Shown here one piece after another: positions 45,301 through 56,495 of a DNA stretch of 64,000 nt (positions within the stretch are counted from its first letter, which is position 1; the number at the start of each line of letters is the position of its first letter). The DNA is taken from the NCBI GenBank assembly GCA_009760855.2, contig WPIO01000006.1, positions 13,214,501 to 13,278,500 on the forward strand, written 5' to 3'. The notes under the pieces are model-generated. The model did no database searches and was not told the origin of the DNA. It was given only the letters and a program-made list of their open reading frames with translations. This DNA is from Cristatella mucedo (lineage: Eukaryota > Bryozoa > Phylactolaemata > Cristatellidae). A program made the translations under genes and the position numbers.

Positions 45301-46469
45301 GAGTGCTTACCCTCCGGTCTGAATGGGACTACCGGGCTGAGCTGTAGCTCGTTTAAGGCAGCTTTGTGGTGGCTCACTCGATTTCAGACGCGATTGACCG
45401 GCATGGCCAGGCACCAGCTGCTTCGGCCGGATGGCCAGTGAGCCGGCCGTCCCTCCTGCAGTAGCAGATCTCATAGTGGATCCCTCGATTCGACAAGGTT
45501 CGGCTGTGGCAAGCTGGTATTTCTGGTGAGCATTTGGCACGACCTCTCTGCATTTAGTTGCACGGTGGGGGTAAATGCATTGCTGGATCAGCTTAATTAA
45601 TCGGTGCCCGGCAGCAGTGGGCTGCACATAGAGATGATTGATGCTGTCCGAGGTTATTGCTGCGATTGGGATCGGTCGTCGTTGTCCAGCTAACTGGGAG
45701 CCAAGCAGCTCGACCAGGATCTCAGCCCCGCTAGGCGAGTGAGAGCTCTCGGCTCTGTCTCTTTCGAGCTCGAGCGAGTGAAATGGCCGACGATCCCGAC
45801 CTTGTCACCCAATATCCTGCTGGCGATGGCCACTATCCAGTCTCAAAAATCGGCTTATATTTTAGGCCTGGAGATCAAGCAGGGAAGGGGAAGGAAGGGG
45901 TAAGTAAGGGTAGGGAGGGAGGGAGGGAGGTAGGCAGGGAGCAGAGTGGACCGTAGCTTCAGCGCCTGACGTATGCAGGCATTCGCGACTTTGTCCCATG
46001 TCAAGTTAGCGGCTGCAAGATGTCGAGGAGTCGATTTACGATTAATAGCCTCAAGATGAATCACTTGCCAGTCAGTGACAGCCGAGCTCTCTTTGCAGCT
46101 AGTAGCTCTTGCTCTCTCACTTCCATCTGCTGCTCTTGCACAGTGTGTCTGGGCCGTCTCAGTGGCCCAGAAGTTACAGGTTTAGTGGTCACAGGCTCTT
46201 GACTCTTGAGGTCCTGGGTTAGAACCCTGCTTATGGTGCAATTGTTTACCGGTCTGGTGGTCTCCAGTGCCCCAGCGTGGCGCTCGGAGCTGTGAATTAA
46301 GACAAGTGGAAGTTCTCTTGCAGTTTGTCAGAATATGTATGCTTGTGCTGTGCGTATGTGTGGGTGTGTGTGTGCGTGCGCTTGCATGCATGTGTTTGCC
46401 TTGCGGCTGCTTTTGGATGGCTGCATGCCACCGAGACTGTACAGAGCCTGTCTCTTTGGGTGTGCATGC
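45301..46469. other. anonymous DNA
   Basis: 45,100-45,250 is rich in 'ctgcag' and 'agctgc' words. 45,890-45,935 is a G-rich 'gggagggagggagg' run. No gene recognised. Confidence 0.4.
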
Positions 46470-46554
46470 GTGGGCTTATCCCGGAAATTACCGTGGGCTT
46501 ATCCCGGAAATTACCGTGGGCTTATCCCGGAAATTACCGTGGGCTTATCCCGGA
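46470..46554. repeat. 23-bp tandem repeat, 3.7 copies
   Basis: Unit 'gtgggcttatcccggaaatt' + 'acc', at 46,470-46,492, 46,493-46,515, 46,516-46,538 and a partial 46,539-46,554, all identical. Each unit holds GATAAG (minus) and CCGGAA (plus). Confidence 0.97.
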
Positions 46555-46759
46555 TCAGTTGCCAGTAGACAACGGCGTCACCATTTTTGTCCAATATTAA
46601 CTCAATGGCAATGGGAGAAGGGCCCCCAAATACCTCCCAAGTTTGAGGCAGTCACCGGTGGAGGTGCTTGAGTTCCCCGTCGGCACAGGCAAAGAAGGCC
46701 GATGGAACCACACAGCGGAGCCAAGATTTTCATCTGGAATGTGTGCAAGAACAGCGAAA

Positions 46760-46995
46760 TTTTCAGGTTGTGGGCAAGACTGCGAGATTTTCATGTAGGT
46801 AGGGCCGAGAACAGGAATTATTAAAAAATTAAAGTGCAAAATCAGTGTTTATTCAACACGAACTTCGAAGCAGCCCATCGATTGGAATTAAGGCATAATA
46901 ATTTCGTCACTGGGTGATGGTCGGGTGGGGGGTGGGGGGTGGGGGGACATACTAATAGAGGGCTGCCCAGGTGCTTGGGGGGCGGGGCGTTCGCC
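46760..46995 (+). repeat. unclassified repeat, related to the edge of duplication arm 2
   Basis: Aligns with about 52,065-52,260: shared 'gcaagact', 'agtgtttattc' 'aacacgaa'/'gacacgaat', 'gtgatggtc' and 'gcagcccaggt'. This copy has G-rich expansions ('ggggggtgggggg'). Confidence 0.55.
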
Positions 46996-48284
46996 CCCTC
47001 CAGCTTCCTCCTGTAACTTATCGTGACTCCCCCCCCCCCCCCCGACCAACCGAAAGGGGCATGTCGGATGGCCAAGCTAGGGAATGCGTCCTTTCAGCCT
47101 TCCGATGATTGCTGCCTCTGACAAGATCAATACCTCTGATCCAGGCCATGCATGATCATGCCTGACCCAGGCCATGCTCCTAACCCCCTCCTCTCTAAGC
47201 CCCTAGCACTCATGTGCCCTAGCTGCTAGTCTGGTTTGGTGTGGGTGCTTGTCCGGGCCGGCTGAGGGATGCGAGTCTCATGGATAGCTGAGCGATGGCT
47301 GCTGACCCACACCTAGTCTTTATTGCCACCCCTCCCCCCTTTGGGAGGAGGCTTGAGGGGGGGGGGCAGGTGTTCAGCTTCGAATGACTCCTGTCCAGTG
47401 TCCCGTTGCTTGCTAAAGTATCTTTGGGCATCTGAAGGGACCCGGCCTTAGCCGAGCCCTGCTGCTAAGTGAGGTAGGAGCTTCGAGCCGAGGGAAAGCC
47501 CTGTTACAGGCTCTGCTGCAGAAATGTGGCTCTTAAATCCCCCGTGGAATCTTAAGACCCCACATTAAGCTGGTGTATTTTGGTGCTCTTAAGCTACACA
47601 GACCACCGATTCCAGTTCCAGCTGCAGCTTTTCTGGTTGGCAGTGTTTTTTGGGTACTGAAGCTCCTGGTAAGCAAGAATGCTTACGGTCGGCACTAGTT
47701 GTAGTTCAGGATCCGCACTGGGCTGGGTGCAGGCGAACTGCTGCCATCCAGTTGAGTCAGTCGTCTCCTACAAGGCATGCTTCCCCTCAGGTGGTTTGAT
47801 CCTGTAGTCGGTAGCTGAATGTGTCAACCACCACTGGCACCTGTCCTACGTGCCTGACCGTCGAGCTTGTATGTGGTCTATTCAGTAGGCTTTGGTCCAG
47901 CCATGTCTGTCTTGGCTTTTCAGTGTACACCTGTGTGTATGGAACAAAGTCTCTATGTGTGGCAGACTGTTTGGGGCTAGTAGCCTTTTTCGTGTCTGAA
48001 TACCATCCAGTTTCGGATCTGTACATCATTCTCTCCCTCCGAGCGATGCCATTGTGATGCTTTCTCCTGTGTGAGTTTGTTGGATGTGTGGTACTATCAG
48101 TTGATGGGCATATGGCTAGCTAACAGTCTTGATACCGGTGTCTCCCTGCTGACCTGCTCCCGCCTATGCAGGCGCTCAAACAAATCCTCCAAAGGAAGCC
48201 CAGTTCCTAGCAAGAGTAAGGGAAGCATTTTCAGGATTTCCAGCATTGTCTCCAGTCGTCCTGCACACACTCGCTCAAGCACTG
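46996..48284. other. anonymous DNA
   Basis: A C-run of about 17 lies at 47,027-47,043 and a G-run near 47,360. No gene recognised. Confidence 0.4.
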
Positions 48285-48727
48285 GTGTGAATCACTCTAA
48301 CTTAGTGATCATCAGGCCTACTGCAATGAATTGCAACAAATTCCTAATGATTTGGGATACAAATCTTGGCGACGCCCCAACCTGTTTGCTTTGATCGAGA
48401 TCTGACTGAAACCCACCAACTGTCCGACCCTAACCGACTCCACCACGACAAGTTCTTTTTTCTTTTATACCCCTTGTTCAATTAAGGCTGGCAGGAGTTG
48501 CCGGTGTGGCTCATTCCTCCATCAATTTCAAACCGTTTGCTGCCATCTCAAAGCAATTCTTTAGAATCTCTTGTTCCGAGTCACTCCAACAGCACCAATG
48601 ATGGCTGGCGGTAATCACTCGCACCCCGGTACCAACTTTTCCTTTTTTCAAATTTTTCTGATCTCATTTCGATTCTGTATGCTAGAAATCATCGCTCTCT
48701 CGCACTGGGCGATTTCAACTTTATATA

Positions 48728-48893
48728 TTTAATTAATTTGTATAGTGCCCTAGAAGAACTCTATCTCTATGCCGGAGCTTCACATATGCGATGGGGCTCG
48801 AGCCTGCGACCTCGGTCATCAAATATATTCACCATGACCTCGGTCGTTAAAGGCTAGCGCCTAAACCACTGGGTCACACCAGCCCTTAAGTAC
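48728..48893 (-). mobile_element. SINE-II in LINE-A endonuclease
   Basis: Minus strand with 'gtatagtgccctagaagaac', B-box complement 'gggctcgagcc', and head near 'ccactgggtcacaccagcc'. It holds an extra 'cctcggtc' duplicated segment. Confidence 0.82.
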
Positions 48894-49426
48894 CGCATTT
48901 CATACACTGACTGGTTCATTTTCCCTGGTGGCTCAAGTGCATGGCCCCAATAAAGGGGTCACATACCCTATCGAATATTCTCCCACAATTTTAAGCTGTA
49001 AACTCTTATTATCACCAAATTCTCCTCATCTGACCACTTGTGGATCTCATTCAGTCTGCAGTTTGTATCCTCTTTAGAGCCTAAAATCCTCGGCAAATCG
49101 TGAAACGTTTAGACCATTGATGCCGTCCCCTTGAAAATATCTTTGTAGCCCCTGCTGCTCAATCCTGCATTCGACCTGTCCTTACTGATGGAATGCTATA
49201 ACAATACCCGAGCTGACGGCTCCGAACGAACAGTGTACGTTCTTGTCCAGATGCCCTACAACGTTACCTTTCACTAACGACCATGTCAGCTCTGCTGTCA
49301 AGTCTGCATACTTTCAACTTAATAACTATGCAAAAATTCAGGCCTGCTTAGACAAGGATACCATATCCAAGTTGGTCCATGCCTTTGCAACATCCCATGC
49401 ATTAGCAACATCCCATAACCTGTTGG

Positions 49427-49574
49427 AACTTTCTCTTTGTTGCGTGAGACGAAGTCTGTTGGCTACCGAATGCGTACCGAAAGCCGCTTAGGCTTCGAGT
49501 GAGCTGTACGAGACTCTCCTGCGTAACGCCCACACAGTCTTTATGGCTTTGTGGAGTTACGGATGGAGATACAT
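49427..49574 (+). mobile_element. LINE-B 3' end, plus strand
   Basis: Matches 62,640-62,790: 'tttctctttgttgcgtgaga', 'accgaatgcgtaccgaaagc', 'gtctttatgg' and 'gagatacat'. Very 5'-truncated. Confidence 0.9.
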
Positions 49575-49613
49575 CGACTTCTGTGACTCACCACTCTCAG
49601 GTCTTCTGACCTG

Positions 49614-49888
49614 TGTGTGCTATGTATCTCCGTCTGTAACTCCGCAAAGTCATAAAGACCATGTGGGTGTTACGAAGGAGAGTTTTGTAAAGCGCACTCA
49701 CAGCCTAAGCAGCTTTCGGTATGCATTCGGTAGCCAACAGACTTCATCTCACGCAACAAAGAGAAAGTGGGAAACATAGCAGAGTCAGGAGAGCAGTTGA
49801 GGTAGTGAGTAGCATAGAAGTAGCAGCTCAGGAACGCTGAAAAAGATGTGCCATAGTCGGTAGTAGGAGAGTAGTTGTCGTTGCGTAA
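49614..49888 (-). mobile_element. LINE-B 3' end, minus strand
   Basis: Complement of the LINE-B 3' end, about 275 bp, ending in ORF2 codons near 'gttgtcgttgcgtaag'. With the plus copy it forms an inverted pair across 39 bp. Confidence 0.92.
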
Positions 49889-50024
49889 GAAAATAAGGTG
49901 CTCACAGTTGGTGCATGCTCAGCTCTGAAGCTAGGCTTATCAGCCGTGAACGACGCATATTCCATATTGCAACACTTTCATTTGCACTGGCACCCCATCA
50001 AACTGGTTATCGACTTTAAGGGTT

Positions 50025-52175
50025 TGTCACTCGTTTTAGATCCCTTCATTCTCTTGCTCTAGCCTACCTGTCCGAACTATTTCCCAATCAGACTAATACT
50101 GCTAATTTAACAGCCTCTTTTTGTATAGTGGCAGAAGAGTCTTAAAGGCTCTCACCACTGATTGCAACAGCAATAAAGGATCGCTCACCGCAGGAATCGA
50201 ACCCACGACCTCGGGATCGAGGTCGTGAAAAGCAACAGCCTTACCTAGTGGGCCATCACGGCTCACTAGGGATCACGCCACCTGCTCTTCGGACTCAAGC
50301 TGTTCAGCTGTTCCTCTAACTAGCCTCAAATCCTGTGGAGATCATGCATGCAGTTTGTATTCTCTTAAAGCCAGGAACTCATTTGTAACAAACTTCACGG
50401 CATCCCCTGACTTGGCGACATTTCTAAAAAATGTGAAGACTAACCTGCTCCTCACAGCTTTTGCTGGGTCCGTGGGACTTGTCCATAATACAGTTATATT
50501 CATGCTATTTCTTAGCAATGGAAATGCTTCCTTTACAGCAAATGTTAATTGCCCAGAATAAGATTGAGTTAACATAGGGTGCTATACAAATGTCGTTTTA
50601 ACTATCACGACTATGACCGAGCAGTGCATACTGATGCTGCTGCTCAACCTGCGGTGTGGGATCCGTTTGTAATTTACCATCGTCAGCCAATCTCCTACCG
50701 CTTTGTTCTTGCTACTTGTCAGTAAAGAAAACAGAAAAGAAGCTGAAAGAAAAATTTTAGTAGATTGTGATGGCTCTGATTCTTACATCGCTGTCAGCTC
50801 CTGCTTTTCCACAAAAGCTTTACAGTAGAAAGCCGAGTCGAAGCTTTCAGCACGTTCTTGGATGCTGGTATATGATTTTTTGTGCGCAATCCCAGTGCTT
50901 GTGTTCCAGCCTGTTACAACATAGAGGCAGGTAGTGAAACTTCGGACATGACTTGCTTTCATCTGCCTGCCTTTCTGCAAGAGCAGTACGACTTGCCTGG
51001 AGAATTGCATGCCTTGCTTTGTCCCATCGTGGAGCCGCCTCCCTTCTGCATCGTATTCCTTGCGACTCGTTTACCTGCACCAGTAGCGCACACCATTTCA
51101 CCAACCATTTTGTTGTGCCTTAAAAGCTGCGACCAGAGCCTGATGAGCACACGAAGAAGCAAGAGGCACCCCCACCCAATCGGCATCCCCTGGTCGAAGG
51201 CACTATGTCATTATTTGCCAGAAGCAGTTGCTGTTTACCAGTTGCTGCTCTGTCAGCAAAGCTTGGCTCGACTGGGGGTAGGGTACAGATGGAGGGGGGG
51301 GGGGCACCGATCTGGTGACCACTTGAAATAGCGGTTCATTCGGCCCGGGTTACGTTCTTCAACTCATTTCAAACGTGTGGTGATGCAAGGAAGACTTTTT
51401 TCTGTCTCGACAATTCCTTGAAATAGGTTTCACTGCACTCAAAGCTTGTTTTCTTCTCTAGCCTCGGGAGGTAGCTTTCTTGAGCAGGAGCTGATGCGAT
51501 TAGGAGGAGGGAAGTATTGTCCCTAGGGAATGCCAACTTTCAGCAGATGCCCTCACGCAGAGCCTGCTGCTGTGTGAATGAGGCAGAAATAGTAGGCGTG
51601 GCCAAATTCGGTCCATGCTACAAGCTGCAGATCATCGATTGTCGAGGGCTTGTATAATATCCGTCGCCCAGGACCAACCTAAAGAGGTAGGTCAAGACTT
51701 AGCAACTTTGCTCAGCTGAGCAAACTTGCAAGAGTTGCTTATCATGCCAGACTAATAGGTCAAACTGGGAACTGTTGAAAGCCTCTCTTCACTATCCCTA
51801 TGGTGATTGTACACTGGTTAGCAATAAAATTCATACTAACTTTGCATGTTTGTAGCATTCCCTCACAGAACTAGATTTCCTTCCCCAGCCATCACATAGG
51901 CTGGACGACAGCGTCAGTGGGCTAGTGATGATATTGCGGACAATTGTGGCATGTGCCAACCCAACCGAGGACGATTTATATTAAGGACACAGTGTCCCAA
52001 AAGTCAGGGGTATCTCAATATCAGCCTGCAAAGGGCTGTAGGCAGAGGCTGAGCCTTGATTTTCATCAAGGAGGCAAGACTCCAGACTTTCACGTGGGGG
52101 GGGGCGAAAGCCACGAGTAATCAACAATTATCGTGCACAATCATAGTGTTTATTCGACACGAATTCGGTGATTGC
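50025..52175 (-). repeat. inverted segmental duplication, arm 2
   Basis: Partner of 20,290-22,610. Lacks the SINE-I seen at 21,851 in arm 1, has a single copy of the 51-bp unit, and keeps about 110 bp near 51,730-51,840 that arm 1 lost. A G-run at about 51,296-51,304 differs in length. The frame at 50,882-51,331 (149 codons) also exists in arm 1, but four of the five substitutions I count there change amino acids, so it is unlikely to be a gene. Confidence 0.88.
50100..50272 (-). mobile_element. SINE-I shared by both duplication arms
   Basis: Minus strand: 'gctaatttaacagcctcttt', B-box complement 'ggaatcgaaccc', head complement 'gggccatcacggctcac'. Same LINE-A position as 22,367-22,547. Confidence 0.92.
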
Positions 52176-52264
52176 TCTTCAAGTGGAAGTAGGACAATAT
52201 ATCGTCGTCGGTGATGGTCTGGGAAGCATAGGAATTGGGGCAGCCCAGGTCCTTGTCCGGCTAT

Positions 52265-52411
52265 AATCTCAGATCCTTACTAGGCGCATGCCCCTAAGCC
52301 CTAGAGCTAGTGGCAGAGGGGGGAGGGACATTTGCCCTGTCCCCTCCCCCCCCCCCGTTCAGCCACTAGCTCTAGGGCTTAGGTGCATGTGCCTAGTAAG
52401 GATCTGAGATT
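52265..52411. repeat. 147-bp palindrome with 50-bp arms
   Basis: Arms 52,265-52,314 and 52,362-52,411 pair with only two mismatches. The 47-bp centre is itself G-rich then C-rich and can extend the stem. The arm starts 'aatctcagatccttactagg'. It lies 90 bp outside duplication arm 2. Confidence 0.95.
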
Positions 52412-52449
52412 GGTTTGAGGCCCAGTTAGAGATCAGAGTCAAATGATTT

Positions 52450-53012
52450 GGATGTGGTGCGAGTGAAAGCTCGAGATGTAAAAGAAAGCTCTGATCGATA
52501 GCTGGGGCAAGAGAATGAAAGGACTGAAAAGAGAGTAAGTGACAAAACCTTGAAGACTATACACTGCTTATTGGGGAACCAGTGTTAGTCGGTGAGAAGT
52601 GGCTTAATGTGACAGTTAGCCGAGTTTATGACTGACGAGCCTAGCTTCCGAGTTTGCATCAACCTTCAGCGTTTTATTGCACAGGCACTCAGATCTGCGC
52701 AAGTATGGAGTTACTGATGCCTAGACCGGATGTCGTAAATGCTCAATCTTACTTGGCTGTGCTGTTCTTGCATAAGCATGCCGTAACTTCTGAAGCTGAA
52801 TTCCTTTGAGTATAGGTAGACGTGCCACTAAGCGTATTGTCATCTAGCGAAGGATCCTTTTGAAATTCACATGTCCAGATTTCTTTCAGAAGCTGCTGGA
52901 GATAGGCTGACATAACCAGTGTTAAGCATGAGGCTTTTGTGAAACTAGGTTGGCCCATAGCTATTTGATTGGTCTTGTCGCGACTCAGTCTGAGAAAATT
53001 ATCATCCAAGTG
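52450..53012 (-). pseudogene. LINE-A RT remnant, minus strand
   Basis: The frame at 53,009-52,749 reads MDDNFLRLSRDKTN...FQKDPSLDDNTLSG, matching [15 protein letters not shown]...[13 protein letters not shown]. It then decays through the C-terminal part to about 52,450. Both ends are missing. Confidence 0.7.
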
Positions 53013-54237
53013 CAGATATCAGCAGTGCAAACTGCAACGCATGTTGTAATACAAATGCATGTGCTCAGCACATCACATGCACCCCCACAAGCGTACCCAT
53101 GCACACTCTTGGACTAGTGTGCGTGTGCATGCGTGTGTGTATATTCGCGACTGCGATTCCAGATTCTTGTTTGTGCTGCCATGTACAGCACTAGCCTGGA
53201 CGTAGCTGCTGCTGCTGATGTACTAAGTTTTTCAATAAGAGCCATCGAAATCCCTTTTCTTGGGAGACTGGGTCCTCACTCCTGGTCACTGCCAATGGGA
53301 AGACACGAGCTGTTCCAGTGCAGCTGCAGCCAGCAGCGGTCCATAGAAAAGACTGATGTTATCAAATCCTGCCTTGTATGTGCAGTTGGCAAGCTGCTGC
53401 TGCCTTGGTTAGGTCTCAGCTACCTGTCGATTGCCGAGGCGCTGCTAGGTTTGCTGCCAAACCCTTAGCCGTGTGGCACCCTGTCTCTTGTCTGTCTGTC
53501 TCACTGTCTGCCTGTCTCTTTCTGTCTTTCTCTTGTCTTTCTCTGTGTCGGTCTGTCTATCTGTCTGTCTGTCTCTTTCTGTTGCTCTCTGTCTCTCTCG
53601 AAGCTGCAGCAGCAGTGGTTCATGTGGGCATCTTCACGAATTGGAGACTCTTGCTCTTTGTAGCAGCTGTTGTAAGCAAATGATTGCTCCTCCCTTGTGG
53701 TGCCCAGAGGGGAGGGTGCAGGCCAACCCACTTGCACTGGCCACCTGTTTGCCCACCCACTGCAGCTATGCCTCCAGGGCCTTGCTGCTGAGTGTCCTGG
53801 CAGCTATACCGATGGTGGCACCCACATTCACACACATATGGAGCTCCCCCGAAAATCCCAGCCCTGCTCAGGTAGCCAGGTAGCCTCAGACCTTGCTTGC
53901 CAGGACTGGTGTGATTGGTTGTGGCTTGCCCTTCTACATGAGCCATTCTCCTATCGAGGGTCCAAGCTGTCGGTTTGGCCCTCGAGGCTTATAAGGCTGA
54001 TGGGGCTTGCTGCCCTGATTGGTTACCTGAGTGCTACCCAGTCGACATGTGCCGGCCAATTCAGTAGCCCGCTTGGTCCCAGAGAATGCTTATGTTTCCT
54101 CGAATTTCTGACAGTTGCTCGGCATGCAGAGGGAGTGCTGCTTCGATCGCAATCGCCAGACAGTAACCTGCCAAGGAACCCTATGCCCATCTGCGTGGCT
54201 GCCTGCCCTCACTTTCACACTGGTGCCTGCACCATGC

Positions 54238-54280
<43 letters not shown>

Positions 54281-54486
54281 CTGTGAACCTGCTCAGTCGC
54301 TTGCGATTTGGAAAAGTGTTTTAAGAATTCGTGCATGGTAGGTTGATACACGTGTTGACATTGCAGAGAGCGTGGCTTTAGCTGTCGTGCTTAGGCAGAG
54401 TGCTCGCTGTTGCTCTGCAACTAGGTGGCAGTCTTCTGGTGGGGACATTTTGAAACAGATCTGTAGAATAATTAAATAACAAATTC
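53013..54486. other. anonymous DNA with (CTGT)n and (TC)n arrays
   Basis: 53,488-53,605 is a degenerate CTGT/TCTC-rich array; 54,241-54,278 is (TC)n. The 214-codon plus frame at 53,697-54,341 crosses the (TC)n array and has no recognisable domain. Confidence 0.5.
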
Positions 54487-54654
54487 CAGCTGATTTAACA
54501 GCCTCTTTTATATAGCGACAGAAGAGCCTTTACGGCTATCATCACCCCGTGTAGCAGCAATAAAAGATTGCCCACCGAAGGATTCGAACCCACGACTTCG
54601 GGACCGAGGTCGTGAAAAGCAACCGCCTTACGTAGTATGCCATCACGGTTCACC
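54487..54654 (-). mobile_element. SINE-I, minus strand
   Basis: 'gctgatttaacagcctcttt', 'gaagagcctttacggctatc', B-box complement 'ggattcgaaccc', 'gtcgtgaaaagcaaccgcc', head complement 'gccatcacggttcac'. Full length. Confidence 0.92.
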
Positions 54655-54822
54655 TCGGAATCCGCTGGTACGTGGCTGTCGATGGACAAGTAGGTTATGC
54701 CACCCATACACGTGCTACTGATTGAAAAACATGATATGTAGATTCTAAGTTTGCTGAGTTTAGCCACGTGCCATCTTTATTGTTCCTGAGCTCTGCTGCC
54801 GCCGATGCCTGCCTGCCTCCAC

Positions 54823-55169
54823 TTAATGTAATGTATCTCTGCCTGTAACTCCACAAAGTCATAAAGACCATGTGGGTGTCACGCAGGAGAGATTTGTATA
54901 GCGCACTCACCGCCTAAGCTGCTTTCGGTATGCATTTGGTAGCCAACAGACTTCGTCTCGCGAAACAAAGAGAAAGTGGGAAGCATAGCAGAGTCAGGAG
55001 AGCAGTTGAGGTGGTGAGTAGCATGGAAGTAGCAGCTCAAAACCACTGAAAAGGATGAGCCATAGTCGGCAGCAGGAGAATAGTTGTCGTTGCGTAAGAA
55101 CTGTCGAAGCGAATTCCACAGTCTAGGACCTGCCGAGCTATAAAGCTTCTGTCGCCAACGGTCTTTAAG

Positions 55170-55207
<38 letters not shown>

Positions 55208-55493
55208 AGCTAATTTATTGTCCACACAGGACCTGAGGGCGCGAACAGGCTGAAACTGATGCAGCAGTTCAGCTAGGTATGGAGGAGCCAAGCCGTGGCC
55301 TTGGCCTTGTGAGTCAGCATAAGATGTTTGCTCTGTATCCTTTGCTCAACCGGCAACCATCCTAGCTCTTTCAGCAAAGGAGACACGTGCTCAAACCACT
55401 GGGACTTGAAGACTAGCCCTGTAGTCATATTCATGGTCGGCTGTAGTGGCATAATAGCTTTCTTTGGCAGTCCAGCCAAAAGGGAATTACACT
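54823..55493 (-). pseudogene. LINE-B 3' half, minus strand, with poly-G
   Basis: On plus it starts with the LINE-B 3' tip ('taatgtaatgtatctctg'), passes the C-terminal ORF2 region (complement of GPRLWNS near 55,110) and reaches the LDYCNS region, ending at 55,493. A 35-bp G homopolymer sits where the other copies have about 11 bp ('agaggaatggg'-like). It encodes a poly-Pro run in one frame. Confidence 0.9.
55171..55205. repeat. poly-G, 35 bp
   Basis: Uninterrupted G homopolymer inside LINE-B. It could be biological expansion or an assembly problem. Confidence 0.9.
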
Positions 55494-56321
55494 GTAAGGC
55501 TGCTCGGGATCGGCTCAACGAAGCATTAAGCCCCCTTAAGTGGACATTGAGTCTGGGGAGGCCCACTGATGCCCACCGACCGGTTGCACTTTGTTATGCC
55601 CAAGAGCTAGCTGAATTGTGGGTAATGCTGCTTGCCAGCTGCCACCGGTGTGCCGGCTGCTGGAAACTGCCGGCTTACCGGCAGCAGTCGCGTCCGTGAT
55701 CGATGCTGGCTGGTCTGGCGCCTAACTTGGCTGAAGGCAGGCTGTGTTTAGACGATTGGTTTTTCCATCAATTTTTGTCGGTTTTCCGGTGAGATATCGG
55801 CAAAGCTCCACCCTCAGGGAAGTCACGGGTTTGCTGTAATTGTAGAAATGAAGCATGCTAGCTGGTCAGACTTAGCTTGTTGGCTATTATCTGTTAGTGC
55901 CCCCTTCCTTAATAATGCAGTCCTTTATTTCTGATTAAACGTTTCCTATAAACTGTTACTCGACACGTCTCAATAAACGAAGTCGTGCTGTCCTTGGCCA
56001 TTTGGTTCCATGCAAAAGAGGCCAGCTCTTGGAAGGCACAACTGATTGGTCGACTGGTCTAAGCTTGTATCGTTTTTTCAACAGAAGTTGAACTCGGTCG
56101 TTGGTATCGATTCCCTGTGGATACCGATGGCCCGCTGGGAGTCATGTCGTCTGGTGGCTATAAGACCTATGGAAAACCAATGGAAAACTGACCCGACTAG
56201 GAAAACTGACCGTGCCACTGCTGCTTAGCCGGTCTCGCTTTTCCAGGGATGCCAGGGTCTAAGTAACCCTCAACTGTCAGTGCACCAGATTCGTATACTG
56301 TCTTGGGGTAAATAAGTAAGG
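55494..56321. other. anonymous DNA
   Basis: Nothing recognised. Confidence 0.4.
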
Positions 56322-56495
56322 TAAGCTGATCTAAGGGCCTCCTTTGTATAGCAGCAGAAGAGCCTTCACGACTAGCACTTCACCACTTGGCAGAGGTCAA
56401 AAAAGGATCGACCACTGCCGGACTTGAACCTGCGGTCCGGGTGATGGAGATCGAGCACCTTAGCCCTGGGCTAGGACCCAGCGACTACGAGCTGC
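56322..56495 (-). mobile_element. SINE-I, diverged, minus strand
   Basis: 'agctgatctaagggcctcct', 'cagcagaagagccttcacg' and B-box complement 'ggacttgaacct' at 56,420-56,431. The head part differs from other SINE-I copies, so it may be an older or variant subfamily. Confidence 0.6.

Larger units (their letters stand above)
48285..50605 (+). pseudogene. LINE-A copy broken by SINE-II, two LINE-B ends and SINE-I
   Basis: 48,285-48,724 is endonuclease sequence (NHSNLVIIRP, HPGTNFSF, then a decayed GDFN). A minus SINE-II follows at 48,728-48,893, then more decayed endonuclease end to about 49,240. The code then jumps to RT ([25 protein letters not shown]) at 49,260-49,400. A LINE-B end (49,427-49,574, plus), 39 bp of LINE-A RT (49,575-49,613) and a LINE-B end in minus orientation (49,614-49,888) come next. 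LINE-A resumes at about 49,889 with LQLV-like and HWHPIK, and a minus SINE-I lies at 50,100-50,272. The C-terminus (NVKTNLLLTAFAGS), a short 3' UTR and the terminal stem-loop end near 50,600. From 50,025 it belongs to duplication arm 2. Confidence 0.85.

Noticed and set aside
46470-46554. CRISPR-like array
   Set aside because: The units are adjacent with no spacers. This is an ordinary tandem repeat in animal DNA.
53697-54341. 214-codon frame
   Set aside because: It crosses a (TC)n array translated as Leu-Ser repeats, has no domain, and has no splice context.
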